A DNA stretch of 64,000 nucleotides from Klebsormidium nitens (lineage: Eukaryota > Streptophyta > Klebsormidiophyceae > Klebsormidiales > Klebsormidiaceae). This document shows, piece after piece, positions 36,496 through 48,824 of the stretch. The stretch spans positions 124,001-188,000 of the forward strand of contig DF236969.1 of NCBI GenBank assembly GCA_000708835.1. Reading direction: 5' to 3'. Position 1 is the first letter of the stretch. Every line of letters starts with the position of its first letter. Below the pieces are notes generated by a model. It made no database searches, was not told the origin of the DNA, and worked only from the letters and a program-made list of their open reading frames with translations. A program made the translations under genes and the position numbers.

Positions 36496-36863
36496 GAGTC
36501 CGAACTGACGACCAGTCGGGCCGGGCCCGGCCCAGGCTGGTACTTACTACTGGGTACATACCGCACTACACTGTACAGGCAGAAGCCTTGGTACGGCTCG
36601 GACAGTAGGTACCGGTACCGGTATTCAATCATCGTGTCGACCGTGGCGAGCTACCTTAGGTATTAAAAGGACGTTTTTCGGTGTACTGGATACTGGTACT
36701 ACCGTACCTTTCCGGTGGACGGTGTAGTCCTGGGGTACAGCTAAGTACCTTCAAGACGCAGCAGCCAGCGCTGCTGTACCGTATTCGGCCATCATGCATG
36801 ATCAGCTGCCCTATCCGGTAGAAGGTCTTCCGAGTTCCAACAACGACAGGGCTCATTCTGATC

Positions 36864-38609
36864 ATGAAATGCTTAATGGGCTTCCTGGATCCGACGTTAA
36901 CAAAACTCACGGCATCCTCATGCAATTTAAACTTCTGGTTAAGAAATCAAACGTGCGTGACCACGGCACTGGAAGAAATGTGGATCAAGGGCGGAGTCAG
37001 GATGCGCTCCATGGGCAAGGCAGCGCGCGCAATTCTGCTGTTTCTGCTAGTCCAGTGCGGTGTCCTATGGCTTTTGTTGATCGTGGGCTTCCCCGTTGAA
37101 GTGCACTTTTTCCTTGGGAGGTTGAGCCATTCCAAGATTCAGAGACATGGCGCTCAGCTCTCGGCGATCCAGCTGCCCCAGAGCCGATTGGCGTTGGCGA
37201 GAGACGGCATTGTCAACCGGCAAGGGCTTCACTTCCTGCAAATCCAAAGCGGGTGGCTGTTGGTAGAGGAGACCAGCGTCAGTCTGGTCTACACAGCAAA
37301 CACCTCGTTCCAGCTCACAGGACCCTTCAAAGATGCGCCGTCCCTGCGGGAAATTGACCCCTCAAAGGACGCGGACGCGCGGTCCGCGGCCTTCGCCAGC
37401 TGGCAGGCCCGGAGCGCCGCTCAGCGGACGGAGCGCCTCCTGTTCATCGTTGATGGGGACACGGAAAGCAACCTGTTCCACCAGGTTGCAAAGAACCTGC
37501 TAACGCCGCTAGCGGCGGCAATGCAGGCTTGGGGTGGCGACGCCCTGAAGGTGGAGGACCTTGTCCTAGCTCTGCCAGATCAAAAAGTGGGGGCAGCCAT
37601 GGCGCACTTCTCCTTACACGCGCCGTTCTTTGGGAAGACTGTCTGGCCGGGCAAATTTGCATTGGGCATGGGCCTAGGTTACCACTATTTTGAAGACGTT
37701 GTAGTCACGCCGAGGGGAGTTGATTTCTGGAACAGACTCGATACACGTAGCCGGGACGCGCAGGCTCTGAGGAGAGTCGCTGACTTCATACGGGGGCAAT
37801 TCCTGCAACATTTTGGAATTGTGGAGGAGCCGGGGGGGGACGCGATGCACCCGGTCGCAATCAAGTACATCAGCAGAGGCAACTATCCGCCCCATTTGCA
37901 AGCCATCCGAGTGGCCGACACTCATCCTGTGCTGATCAACGTCACCAGCGCTCCCGAGACAGAGCCGGAGATGGGGTACAACCCGAGTGCGGCGGGGCGG
38001 CAGGTATATAATGAAGAGGACGTTTTAAAGAGTTTAGGTAGCTTAGAGGTTGAGGGAGTGGTGACATTTGAAGCAAAACGGCTGGAGAACCTCAGCCTCA
38101 GGGAGCAACTCGAGTTCGTCCATTCTGCGGACGTTCTCATCTGCCCGCATGGAGCCGGCTGCGTTTGGTTTCTGTTTGCGAGGCCCGGAACCATGGCCAT
38201 TGAGTTGTTTCCTTGCAATTGGGCTGATCCGGTGTACCGCAATATGGCCCACTTAGCGTCCTTAAATTATGTACACCAAATTGCAGATGAGGATAGGTGT
38301 TACGACAGACATTGGGTGAAACGTGACCAGTTCATGGTGATTAGTGGAAGGAGTAGCCCTTACGATGTCGACGTTCCAAATCTTTTGGAGGCAACTAGAG
38401 TAGGAATAAGGATGGCCAAAGTGGCTGGGGCTAGGCTGTGGTTTGAGTGCCTAGACTATATGCTGATGCGCAATGAAAGTGGTTCAAGGTGGGAGAGGTT
38501 GCCCCCGTATGCTTGTAAGACGGCTTTTTTCAGGGACACCGCTATGTTGGTGAACGTCAGCGATCACAGTATCCCTTACAAGCCATACGACAGAATATCA
38601 AGACTTTAA
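36864..38609 (+). CDS. GT61-type (DUF563) glycosyltransferase
   Basis: This is a single uninterrupted frame of 581 codons, in contrast to its intron-rich neighbours. A hydrophobic segment (AILLFLLVQCGVLWLLLIVG, about residues 55-74) near the N-terminus suggests a type II Golgi membrane protein. ATG 37002 (residue 47, MRSMGKAARA) would put the anchor close to the N-terminus and may be the real start. The C-terminal half has the GT61 pattern: FEAKRLENLSLREQLEFVHSA, then PHGAG with His at residue 429, then RPGTMAIELFP. The basic-rich middle has ARRVADFIRGQF-like GT61 spacing and a WP/GLGYHYFED region. GT61 enzymes include plant xylosyl- and arabinosyltransferases for N-glycans and cell-wall xylan, as well as EOGT; the donor and acceptor here cannot be told. 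The lack of introns may reflect an old retrocopy, or simply the gene's structure. Confidence 0.8.
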   Translation: MKCLMGFLDPTLTKLTASSCNLNFWLRNQTCVTTALEEMWIKGGVRMRSMGKAARAILLFLLVQCGVLWLLLIVGFPVEVHFFLGRLSHSKIQRHGAQLSAIQLPQSRLALARDGIVNRQGLHFLQIQSGWLLVEETSVSLVYTANTSFQLTGPFKDAPSLREIDPSKDADARSAAFASWQARSAAQRTERLLFIVDGDTESNLFHQVAKNLLTPLAAAMQAWGGDALKVEDLVLALPDQKVGAAMAHFSLHAPFFGKTVWPGKFALGMGLGYHYFEDVVVTPRGVDFWNRLDTRSRDAQALRRVADFIRGQFLQHFGIVEEPGGDAMHPVAIKYISRGNYPPHLQAIRVADTHPVLINVTSAPETEPEMGYNPSAAGRQVYNEEDVLKSLGSLEVEGVVTFEAKRLENLSLREQLEFVHSADVLICPHGAGCVWFLFARPGTMAIELFPCNWADPVYRNMAHLASLNYVHQIADEDRCYDRHWVKRDQFMVISGRSSPYDVDVPNLLEATRVGIRMAKVAGARLWFECLDYMLMRNESGSRWERLPPYACKTAFFRDTAMLVNVSDHSIPYKPYDRISRL

Positions 38610-39197
38610 GAACAAAATCAGTGTTAGAAAGGTCTAGTCGCGCAGCTGCGCAGAGGCTTGAGTTGTACGGGTTTTACGTTGTCGCGCTGCCAGAGCCCAC
38701 GCACGCAGGGTCTCGAAGGCTCAAGCCTACGTAGTCTGCCTCAGGCTCGCGGTAGCGAGCCTATTGTAGGTACCCTATAAAGGAAAGATTGAGACTTGTT
38801 TGTTGAATGTCGTCATTGGTTTGATCATTATATTGATTATAATCAATTCGTGGTCGAACATGAAGTCGGTCGACCCCATCTGCATTGGTTTGATCAATTG
38901 ATCAATCAATTCGTGGGAACATGAAGTCGGATTGGTTTGTGCGATGCTCAATTAACCGGGACCTATAATTCTTTTGCGCTGTGGCAAATGCATCATTCAG
39001 AGGATCCGTTCTACCAACTGTGTAGGTCGTGTAGATATCAAAGCGTCTATAAGCAACAACGACCGGAATGTGACTTGACGATCCAACGCGGACACGAGTA
39101 TGATCAACATGAGCGAATTCAAGAAGCTTGAGCACTTGATCGATTGACGGCATAACGAACAAGTATGAGACTCCTCTGTCCAGGAACTACAGCTATC
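38610..39197. other. Convergent spacer with a short direct repeat
   Basis: This spacer lies between the 3' ends of the GT61 and PPR genes. CATTGGTTTGATCA, a TTGAT-rich stretch and then CAATTCGTGG...AACATGAAGTCGG occur twice, at 38814-38868 and 38883-38930. No coding signal is seen. Confidence 0.6.
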
Positions 39198-42100
39198 TTA
39201 TTGTGCCCCCACTTTCTCCCGTTTCAAAGAGAGCCGCACAAAGGGGGTTGCGCGACTGGCTGCTTTCGACTGTTTCCGGAGTACCTCTGGTTTCTCGGCC
39301 ACGGCTTCTATTGGTAACCCTGTCGTCTCCTCCTCTCCCCTTCTCTGCTCTACTATGTGCGCGCTGTCCCTATCTTTGGTCTCAAACTCTCTATCCATGC
39401 TGTCAGTAACTGAACTGACCGCTGTGCTAGTAAGCATTCCGACTATCTCGTCCAGAGAATGTGACGCCGTCTCCCTTTCCCGGGCGTCTTCAACTGTTTC
39501 CGGAATCGTGAGAAGCGGAACGCTGTCTCGGTCCGCCCTCGGCCTCGGACTTCCGTCCGCAATACTCGTCCCCCCAACTGCGTCCGTAAGCCGCTCGTTC
39601 CCTTCCGGTTCCGCTGTTCCGTCGATCCTGCGAATCCCTTCAAAGCCCCGCCTGCCGGCGCCATAATCTGCGCCATCCTGTCCCACCAACCGTGCGCCGA
39701 TTCCCGCTCCTGAAGCCGTTCCGTTCCGTTCCGTTCCGCCCTCGCTCTCCAAGCTTCTCCCGCCGGATTCAGGATCAGGCACTTCTCTCCGGAACTCCTC
39801 CGAGGCTCTCCGCAACTCACCAGAAGCTCTCGCCATTTCATGAGACCCCTCCGTTTCCAGAATCCACTCTCGGAACTCGCTGGCAGGCACGGCCAAAATT
39901 GCTGTGTCGCCCTCAACCCCTCTGAACGGCAGCCCCAGTTCGGCGACCAACTCCTTGACCGCCAAAAAGGACGCCAAGTGAGGCGGCTCCGCCCCTTCCT
40001 GGTACGTCGCTCCTTCTTCAACCGTCCTGCCAAAATATAGCTCGACCTGCGGGAAAGAATGAAAGTGATGCATGCGATTTAGAGAGTCTTTGACGGATCG
40101 GAGGTATATGGCGTGTCGTTGCTGGAAACGATTTGGCACGTCGCGGATTCCTACCACAGGAAACACTAGGAAGAAGAGTGGAAAGCTTTCAGACCTGGCC
40201 GGCTCGGAAGCTGCTCCCTTCACAAACTGGCCCGATCTAATTCGCTGCAAAGTATTCGTGAAAGCATACGGCTGCGAAGCGGCTAAGCGAGTAGGATCAA
40301 CCAATAAAACGAGCGTCAAGATTTCAACAGAAGGGAGCCCTTACACCGGAGTGGCTCAAAGCTTAGAGCAAGAAGAACTGGGATATGCGGTCGACTCTCA
40401 TCAGCAACGGGGAATGCATACACCAGTGGTCTCGTGAGCATTCTTGGTTGTCCGCTTCGGAACTTTGAAACCCCAAGTATAGATTGGAGGACCAATTTGT
40501 CGGGCCTTAATCGTCACAACCGGGGCCCGTGAGCTTGACAAGCGTCGGCCAACGTTCTGCGATCTACCGGCCAGAAAACAAAAGAAAGACCCGCGTAAAC
40601 AAAGGGTTCTCCGACTCGCACCTTCTCAGGTAGCTCCGCCAAACCCGCTTCCACATTCGCCACTCCCTCCCTCGCATCGCCCAGCAGCCACCCCCTGAGG
40701 ATTGCGCACGCAGCCCCCGGCGAAGTGTGCCGCAGATCGACCCACCACTCGGGGGGATCCCCCCGGGACAGCTCTCCCCCCTCGACGTGCCCGGTAGACG
40801 ATCCCACGGGCGCAGCAACCCCCGGTTTTAGGGGAAGCGTCCGTTTCCCGGGCAGGTAAACCCCCTTCCGAAGCGCAACTGCAACGACGTTCGCGGCGTG
40901 GCGGCACTTGCTCTCGGCCCATAGGATATCGAGCAGCGCGTTGAAGAAGCCGCGCTTATATAGAAGCGACTCGCGGGCGCCTCCAGGGACTCGCTCGAGC
41001 GCTTGTTGGAGGGAGAGGTCCCAGGAACCTTCCTGTTTCCGGTCTGACAAAATGTTACGGATAACCTTGTGAACGGGTAATCTAAACCCTTCCAGAACCT
41101 CCCACACCCGGTGCGCGTCCGGGTGGTGTAACCGCCCCTTGAGCCCCAGCAGAACGGCGGAATAGCAGCTCAGCGTTTTCCGCACCCGCGCGTCGTTCAT
41201 CTCCGCATAATACGCCGAGATTTCCGCTAGCCTTCCCCCCCGGCCCAGCGCCTCGAACAGCAGAGCAAACGCTTTCTGCGTCAGCCGTCCGTGCTCGCGC
41301 TTGCACTTCTCGTGGAAGAGCTGCACGACACGTGGCACCTCCTCCCACGCCCCCTGCGCGGCGTAGCCCTCCAAGAGCGCGAGCACCGTGCCATAGCTTA
41401 TGGCACCGCACCGCTCTTGGAGCTGTGTGAATAAGCTCGCCACCTCTGCTGGCCGCTTCTCTTGGCCCGCAATAGTGATCAGCGCGTTGTACACCGCGAG
41501 ATTATTCACACCGTCCGGGTGGAACCGTTCCAGGAGCTTACAAGCGTAGCCCGACATGCCATGGCTGGCGTATACGAGCATGCACTCGGCATAGGCGGCT
41601 GGCCGCTTATAGGGGGGCTGGTCGGCGGAGACGATACGCTCTGCCTTGTCGTATTGGCGTTCGGAGGCCAGCTTTTCAATGAGAGCGAAGGAGAGGCGGT
41701 GGGAGGGCGGGCTGCCGAGTCGAAGGGCCTCCTGCCGACGGGAAGAGAAAGAAGCAAACAAAAGATGGAAAAAAAGCAACCGAAGGTCAAGCAGAAGAGA
41801 AGAGACGTAGAAAGCCGACTCGAGGTAGTCGTGCACAGCAGATGCTTAATTAACAACATTCAACCGCCCAATCAAGGCACATTCAGTTGAGACGGCACTT
41901 AGGGATCGAGCACGCTTTAGTTCCGTCATAGCAAGAATCAAGCCAAGCGCCAGAAGTCAGAACGATGTAAGACCAAGCCGACAAGGGCACAAATGAATCA
42001 TTCAGATGAAGCATAAACAGAAAGCTGAAACGACGAGTCGACATGATAAGCCGAGCTTGCAAGAAAGACATCCGAGCAAAGAGGTTACTTTCGGAGCGCT

Positions 42101-45100
42101 TTGGTTGAAGTTTGTCTGCTCATGGGCTGTGACTTTGAAAGCTGGCTGCTGACCCGAGTCGTCAAGGCAAACGAGGGGTCGCTCCGATGCGGAAAGGTAT
42201 TCAATGAGTCTTCGATCGAAGAGACTTTTACAGATAAGGCAAAAGCCAGAATTTACCTGCTGAAACAGGTCCAAAGACAGTTGCTGGAAACTTCCTAGCA
42301 GGTTTACTTAAAGTAAGTGTCAATGAAGAGAAGGGTGGCAATACAGCCGGCCCGTGAAATTAAGGGTGCCGTATGATGCCTCCCACATATCAGCGACGTT
42401 CCTTCGTCTTCTTCGGTTTGGATGGTCTGAATAACAGCAAGCGACAATGAGTGGACCAAAGAAAAAAAACCACTTCTTCGTCGATGTTTGTCCAGAAAAG
42501 TACAAGCGGGGCACGCACCTTATAGATCCCTAAAACGCAGTCCCCGACAGGCCCCTTCCGGTATGCGTCCACGATGCCGTAGTAAGTGCTGTCGTCAGGC
42601 ATGTGGCCACGTGTCGTCATCTCGAGCAGCACGTCTTGCGCCAGGTCGAAGTGGCCCGTCTTGCAGTACGCCGAGATGAGGCAGTTGTACGTCGCCTGGG
42701 GAAGAAGTACCGAGGAGTTAGCCGGAGTGGGTTTGATGATGACCTTTTTCTGTCATGGATTTGACAGCCAAGCGGTGAGCAAAGAGGATTCTCGGCAAGA
42801 TATGAAGAGATTTAAAAGCCGTCAGAAAAAAGCAGATTCCTTATTTCTTTCTTCTGCAGCGTCCTAGCGTCGAGGAGCCTCTGACCTCGAGTAAAGACCT
42901 CGCATTGATAAGCCTGCGGTCAACCGTTACTCTCAACCTTCAGACCCTGAACTTCCAGTCTGCCAAACTCCGAAGTTTGACGCCCAGATTTCAAGGCCTC
43001 CTTCAAAGGTCTCAACCGGAAAATTTCAACCGCAAAATCAGAGCCCAACTTCAAGATCGTAAAAGAACAGCCCAGACTCCAGTCGTCGAATCCCGGATGC
43101 TAGACCCTGAATTCCAAGCCCCTTCTCAAACCCTAGACCTTCAATCCTAAAACAAAGACCCTAGACCCTGAAGCCTAGACTCCGAGACCTTAACCGAACT
43201 CCTAAACCCTCACCCGGTTAGGCGGCACCCCCCGGCTCTGCATCTCCTCCACCAGCCGCAGCAGCTCCTCGAGACTCCCGGCCTTTCCGTACGCGTCAAT
43301 CAGCATGGTATACGTCATCACGGTCGGCGCATAGCCGTCCTTCTGCATGTCGGCGTGCACCGACTCGGCCCACCGGCAGTGGCCGCCGCGCGTGTAGGCC
43401 ATCATCAGCTTCTGGAACGTCTCCGGCTGCGGGCGGACTCCGACCTGCGGGGTTAAGGTTTCGGGTTAACACAATTGGTTGAGATGATTATGGATCAGAT
43501 ACTAAGCGCGTGTACCCATCATCAGCTTCTGGAACGTCTCCGGCTGCGGGCGAACTCCGACCTGCGGGGTTAAGGTTTCAGGGTTAACAAACTGCTGAGA
43601 TGATTATGGATCAAATACTAAGCGCGTGTACGCCATCATTAGCTTCTGGAACGTCTCCGACTGCGGGCGAACTCCGACCTGCGGGGTTAAGGTTTCAGGA
43701 TTAACAAAATAGGCTGAGATGATTATGGATCAGATACTACGCGCGTGTACGCCATCATTAGCTTCTGGAAAGTATCTGGCTGCGGGCGGACTCCGACCTG
43801 CGGGGTTAGTGTTTATGGTTCAACATCTGGACCATTTGGGGCGCAGATTTTGAGCGCGTGTACGCCGTCATCAGCTTCTGGAACGTCTCTGGTTGCGGGC
43901 GAACTCCGACCCGCGGGGTTAAGGTTTCAGGGTTAAGAAAATGGGTTGAAATTATATGGATCAGATACTAAGCGCCTGTACGCCATCATCAGCTTCTGGA
44001 AAGTTTCCGGTTGCGGGCGGACGCCGACCTGCGGGGTTAACGTTTCAGGGTTAACAAAACGGGTTGATATTATTATGGATCAGATACTTAGCGCTTGTAC
44101 GCCATCATCAACTTCTGGAACGTCTCGGGCTGGGGGCGGACTCCGATCTGCGGGGTTAGAGTTTATGGTTCGACATCTGGACATTTTGGGGCGCAGATTT
44201 TAAGCGCGTGTAGGCCATCATCAATTTCTGGAACGTCTTAGGCTGGGGACGAACTCCGACTTGCAGGATTAGCCTTTATGATTATATATCTGGAACTTGT
44301 TAGGAATCATGATTTTGAGCACTTGACGCCACCATCAGCTTCTGGAACGTCTCCGGTTGCGGGTGGACTCCGACCTGCGTCGATAGACTATTTGATTCAG
44401 GAGAGAAGGACTGAGAGAATACGAGAGAGGATAAGATGCAAGTTCTAGCGTTTCAGCGCGCGCAGAGCCAATTGAAGCTTTCGAAAAGCACTGGGCTGTG
44501 GACGGGTTTGGACTTCAGTTCGAAAAGGAAAACCAGGAGTCTACAACGTCTGAGATCTGAGGCTCATGTAGACCCTGATTTTACACGCAAGACAAGCACT
44601 AGAAATGACCCTGTGCGTAATATAACAGCGGATTCTGGACAACGTCGACCTGACACTCTCGTTTCAGTATTAGGACGGCGTTCACGGCCAGACGTAGCCC
44701 TGCTATCTTGCAGTCAGCCTATCATAGTCGAACAATGCTGTATCGTTCTCCAAGTGGCCTGCCAGCTTTCTCCTTGCCATTTTTCGTCCACGGTCAGCCC
44801 ATGGAAACACGGCGGTACTCCGATCAGCCAGTTCTCAAACGGGAAGCGATGGAGGAGAAAACAGAAAGTCTTTACTCCACCCACGAGCAATGGAAGATAC
44901 TTGTCACTGACTAAGACCAGTTTTAAGTCTACAAAATGTCCGACCGGTCAATCAAGACGTCAGCAACAGGTGTTACACTCTCTCGTACCTGCTTCATGTC
45001 CGCAAGTACGCTCTCGGCCTCTTCATAGCGGCCCTGCCTGCCATAGCCGTCCAGGAGCGTATTATAAGTGGACAGCTCCGGCTGCAGGTTGCGCGCGCGC

Positions 45101-48100
45101 ATGTCCTGCAGCACACCCTCCGCCTCCTCTAACCGGCCCACGTTGACGTACGCCAAAATGAGGTTACCGTAGTCGGCGTTCGTGAACGGAATGTTCTGCG
45201 CCCGCATCACCTGGATGAGAGGACGAAGAGGTTGGGACAAGTTGCTTTTTGACAGTTGTCTGAACGTGCCCTACTGTCGCTTGCTGCCTATAAAGACACC
45301 CACCCTGTAAGGGCGGCCGTCGTCGGCGCATGGGAACAGGATTGACGGCTTTCTCGATGGACCGGATCTGTCAAGAAGTTGCGCAAAAAGCTGTCACACG
45401 CTCCCCGGAAGACTTTATCTTACTATCACAAAACAACACTCTGGTAAGGCTGCGCTGAGAGAGGGTCCTCAAAAAGTCTCGCATAGGGGCCTTGTCCAAA
45501 CACCGTCCAAGTCTTGTCCGTGGGCCACCCCTGAAAGGTTCTCCATCTTAAGTCTTGAAGGCGCTTCGTTTCACATGGGCGAACCGACGACTGTCCAAGA
45601 CCTCTCACGAGGAGCCATGCCAGACAAGCAACTAGAAGCGTTCGGAAACCAAACCGGGTCTGCACACTCACCCGAAACACCTCCTCCGCCCGCTCCGGGA
45701 GTCCTTTCTTCTCGTACGCCCGCAGGATCTGGTTGCACACGTGGCGGTCCGGTACGTACCCCTGCGCGACCAGCTCCTCGTACAGAACGATGATGCCGTC
45801 CCAGTTGACCGTCCGAACAAAAGCGTCCAAAGCCGTCCGGTACGTGAAGTAGTCCGCACGTACGCCAGCCTCCTTCATTTCCGCAAAGAGGCGCAGAATG
45901 TCGGCCAGGGAGCCGCCGCGCGCGCACGCCGCAATGAGCTCCTGGGAAAAGATGAGAAAGCATGTTTTAGATAGGGTGAAGAACGTGGTCCTGAACTGGT
46001 GAAGGTGCGTAGTTTGCCCGACTGCCGCATTCATTCTCCGGTGCTTATTATTCGAGACGCTTGACTTCACTGGGATGCTCGAGCGAGCTGCGGTGAGCTC
46101 CTGGAAGCAGTGGAGGAAGCACGTTTGTACGGGGTATTTTGGTTAGGATGCTTCCAGGCATGGCCGTTCGGGTTGCTGCAACGAAAGGACATCTCAAATG
46201 AATTCCTGCCCGGATTGTAGTGAGAGTCTTGATCATGCGATCCTTCTTGACGTTCGACGGACAAAAGTTCCCCAAAGGAGAATCTTCACAGGGGCCAGCA
46301 CAAGTATCTTGCGGGGGGACTATCTCTCCGACCCCGGCCACTGCTTAATTCCTAAAGGTCCTGACTTCCTTGTTGCAGTATTTGCTATACCAAGTAATCT
46401 GAAGTGCACTATACTTTACCTTGTACGTGGCTGCGTCTGGTTGGAAGCCCTCGGCCTTGAGCCGCGTCACGAGGCGCATCGCGTCCACGAACAGGCCCTG
46501 CCGGGCAAATCCCCCCAGCAGCGAGTTGTAGACCATCAAGTCGGGCGTAATGCCTGACGTCACCATGTCCTCTACCAGAGCGTCTGCCGACGTCATCATG
46601 GCGCATCTGCGGGATGGAATCACTTGTACGATAAGCGATGTACGTCACGGGGTAAGGTACGAGGCACACTCCTTGTGCGGAACAACTTGAGGGAAAACAT
46701 TACGGTTGAATTAGGGAAAGGAAGCAGACTGAGGAGAGGAGATGAGAAACGAAGAAAGATGCATAACGGCTCGGCGTAGTTTTGTTGCCACCGTGTCCTC
46801 CAGGCGGGCATCTGCTTCAGTCTCTAAAATCTGCCTCAGAGGACGTTTGAAGGGATGACCTGAACTCAGTATCAGCAAAGCAGACCTAGATCCGTTGGAA
46901 TAGAAATGACAATCAAACTTGTTGCAACTTGAGAATAGCTCACTAAGCCGTCAACTGCTGCAATGAGATAAGCGTTGCACATTGAGATAACGCCAACCGT
47001 TTCATGCTAAGTAGAACCCCAAAGAACCAACTTTGGCTACCACTTGAGGCAAGAGTCCAAGGTACAAAGTTTCGATACACCATCGAAATTTGGACCCTTT
47101 CTTCAATAATGTTCAGATACGAAAGCAGACTATGAATGACAAGTCGCTGAAGCTTGCACAGATCTTAAAAGTTTGTTTCAGAGCGTACCTTGTGTACGCT
47201 GCGAGTACGGTGGTGTAGGCCCCGATCTGCGGCCGTAGCTGGCACTCCTCGGGGGTTGCTTTCGCCCAGTCAAACACTTGCTGCATCAGCTCGTGCTCTC
47301 GCAGGCGCCCCAGCTCTTTCAGGATGGAAATCTGCATGAGAGGAGGTTGTCTCAAACCAGATTCTATGCCGTCTCCCACTGACTTCTAGAAGAGTACGGA
47401 GAATGGTATCGACGGCAAAGTTCATCCATAACCGGAATCTACCCATACCGCTGCGGTCTTGCAAAATACTTCCCACCGGATGCCTCTCCGTGCCAAAGCG
47501 TATGGGGAGGTGGAAAATCGAGGATGAGCTCAGGAGCCAGCAATCAAGACTGAAGGAGACAAAACTGAACGACCCAAGGCTGACAACGCTCGTGGGAAGT
47601 GGGGACACATTCTAAACAAAAGCCGACTTTCTATACAACCAGTTGCCTACATGCGAAAGGTTGGTACCCCATCTCTATCCCTGACTTGCATTCAGTTTAG
47701 GTAGACAATGTATTGAAAAGGGCAGATAGTACGCAGTGGCAGGCCAGCCAATCTCAATCTCATTTTCTGATGCCGGACTGGGCAAACAATCCAGAATTTT
47801 AGCACAGAAGGACCAGCAACCGCTTCCTGACACCATCATGGAGACTGCAGTCAGCCACGTCCTTTCAATCCCTTCAGTCAGAAGCAATCTGGTTAATACA
47901 AACTGCATGGGCAATGAACTCTCGTTTTCCTGACAATTGACTACGACGTGAGAGGATACTACACTGCATCTGCTCCGGCGAATAAGCTGCTCTATCCCAC
48001 CACTCTATTTACAATCACTACGTTCTTACATTTTTTGAACACCCTTGACCACCACCCTACATTACGCCACTCTGGCAAGGTTTTCTACTTTGACCACCTT

Positions 48101-48824
48101 TACAATTGCAACACTGACGTCTTACAATGCTCGTAAAAGTCCTTGACCACTTCCTTTACAGATACTAGACTCGATCAACTATACATGGGAAATTGTACCG
48201 GGTTGCAAAGAACGTCAAGAAAATGGAAGTAAGAAACACAAAGCAACCCACCAGGCTGCCCATGCCTAGTTCTTTCCTCCAGGCGTCCATCAACTTCCCC
48301 ACACTCTCTGCGTTGTGCTCCTGGTTAATCAGCGCCATGAGCACCTGCTGATTCCTGGCGCTCAGCGGCTTATCATAAGCGGGCCGCTCCGCTTCCTGGC
48401 TCAGCTCATACCCTTTCCTTTTCCATAGAAACCGGGCCGCTGGCCCCTCACCCCCCTTCCCTGAGTGGCTCAATTCCGTCTCCCTGCTTCGACGGAAAAG
48501 TTTGCCCCCCTCCCGGACCCAGACACTCGAATGCCGTAAACTATGGCCGCCTTCATAGGTTTCAACTTTTATTGGCTTGCTTGAGGGCGGTGTCACAGAG
48601 GCGGGCGGCTTTCCAATGGTGCCAACACTTGCTTCAACAATGCCACAGGTCCACGAAATTTGAGAGCAGGCTGCTTGTACAGAAGAGTCCATCTTGCTAG
48701 CAGATGCACGGGCGCTGCATCCTTCTGCCACTCCTGCTGCCAATGCCAATGCCAATGGACTTGCCTCAAAACCTGAAAACCCAGGGAGGAAAAGGGGCGT
48801 TTGATGAGTATATTGATACACCAT
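39198..48824 (-). CDS. PPR-SMR protein, pTAC2-like
   Basis: Nine exons keep frame: 48824-48252, 47331-47189, 46606-46420, 45941-45672, 45210-44989, 43444-43214, 42695-42519, 41731-40622, 40046-39198 (1253 residues). Residues 1-190 are a basic/Ser-rich leader fit for plastid import. Residues about 200-780 are tandem 35-residue P-class PPR motifs, for example GITPDLMVYNSLLGGFARQG, NLQPELSTYNTLLDGYGRQG and YAPTVMTYTMLIDAYGKAGS. Each PPR exon holds about two motifs. Near 800-850 comes LYKRGFFNALLDILWAESK, then WWVDLRHTSPGAACAILRGWL and, across the last intron, VELYFGRTVEEG...LGLPFRG, which together form an SMR domain as in pTAC2 and GUN1. The spacing VIRNIL-SW-FFNALLDILW favours pTAC2 (plastid nucleoid, PEP transcription). 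The last ~190 residues are acidic and disordered. The start codon is uncertain: an acceptor-like TTTTCAG lies just downstream of 48824. Confidence 0.8.
43496..44385 (-). repeat. Array of eight exon 6 5' junction copies
   Basis: In the intron before PPR exon 6 (true junction 43444), the acceptor and first 50-60 exon bases are repeated eight times. On the plus strand each unit reads like GCCATCATCAGCTTCTGGAA, CGTCTCCGGCTGCGGGCGGA, CTCCGACCTGCGGGGTTAAG, followed by a spacer with GGATCAGATACTAAGCGCG. CCT of the acceptor recurs at 43561, 43678, 43797, 43910, 44028, 44147, 44260 and 44373, a period of 113-119 bp. The copies differ at scattered positions, and the CAG acceptor survives in most. Confidence 0.92.
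46075..46140 (-). repeat. Duplicate of PPR exon 4 5' junction
   Basis: The acceptor region of exon 4 (45925-45985: GCCGCAATGAGCTCCTGGGA and then GAAAGCATGTTTTAG) recurs 150 bp away as GCTGCGGTGAGCTCCTGGAA and GGAAGCACGTTTGTAC. It includes the CAG acceptor position and about 20 exon bases. Confidence 0.7.

Larger units (their letters stand above)
35049..36863. other. Divergent intergenic region, TMC and GT61 genes
   Basis: This holds the promoters of two divergent genes. Visible features are three TTAGGGTT telomere-like motifs (35900-35975), an inverted-repeat element (35636-36156), many GTACCG/CGGTAC motifs, and a (TTGA)n run at 36474-36495. I see no coding exon. Confidence 0.55.

Noticed and set aside
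44436-45146. 236-codon plus-strand frame
   Set aside because: Antisense to PPR exon 5 and intron. No motif.
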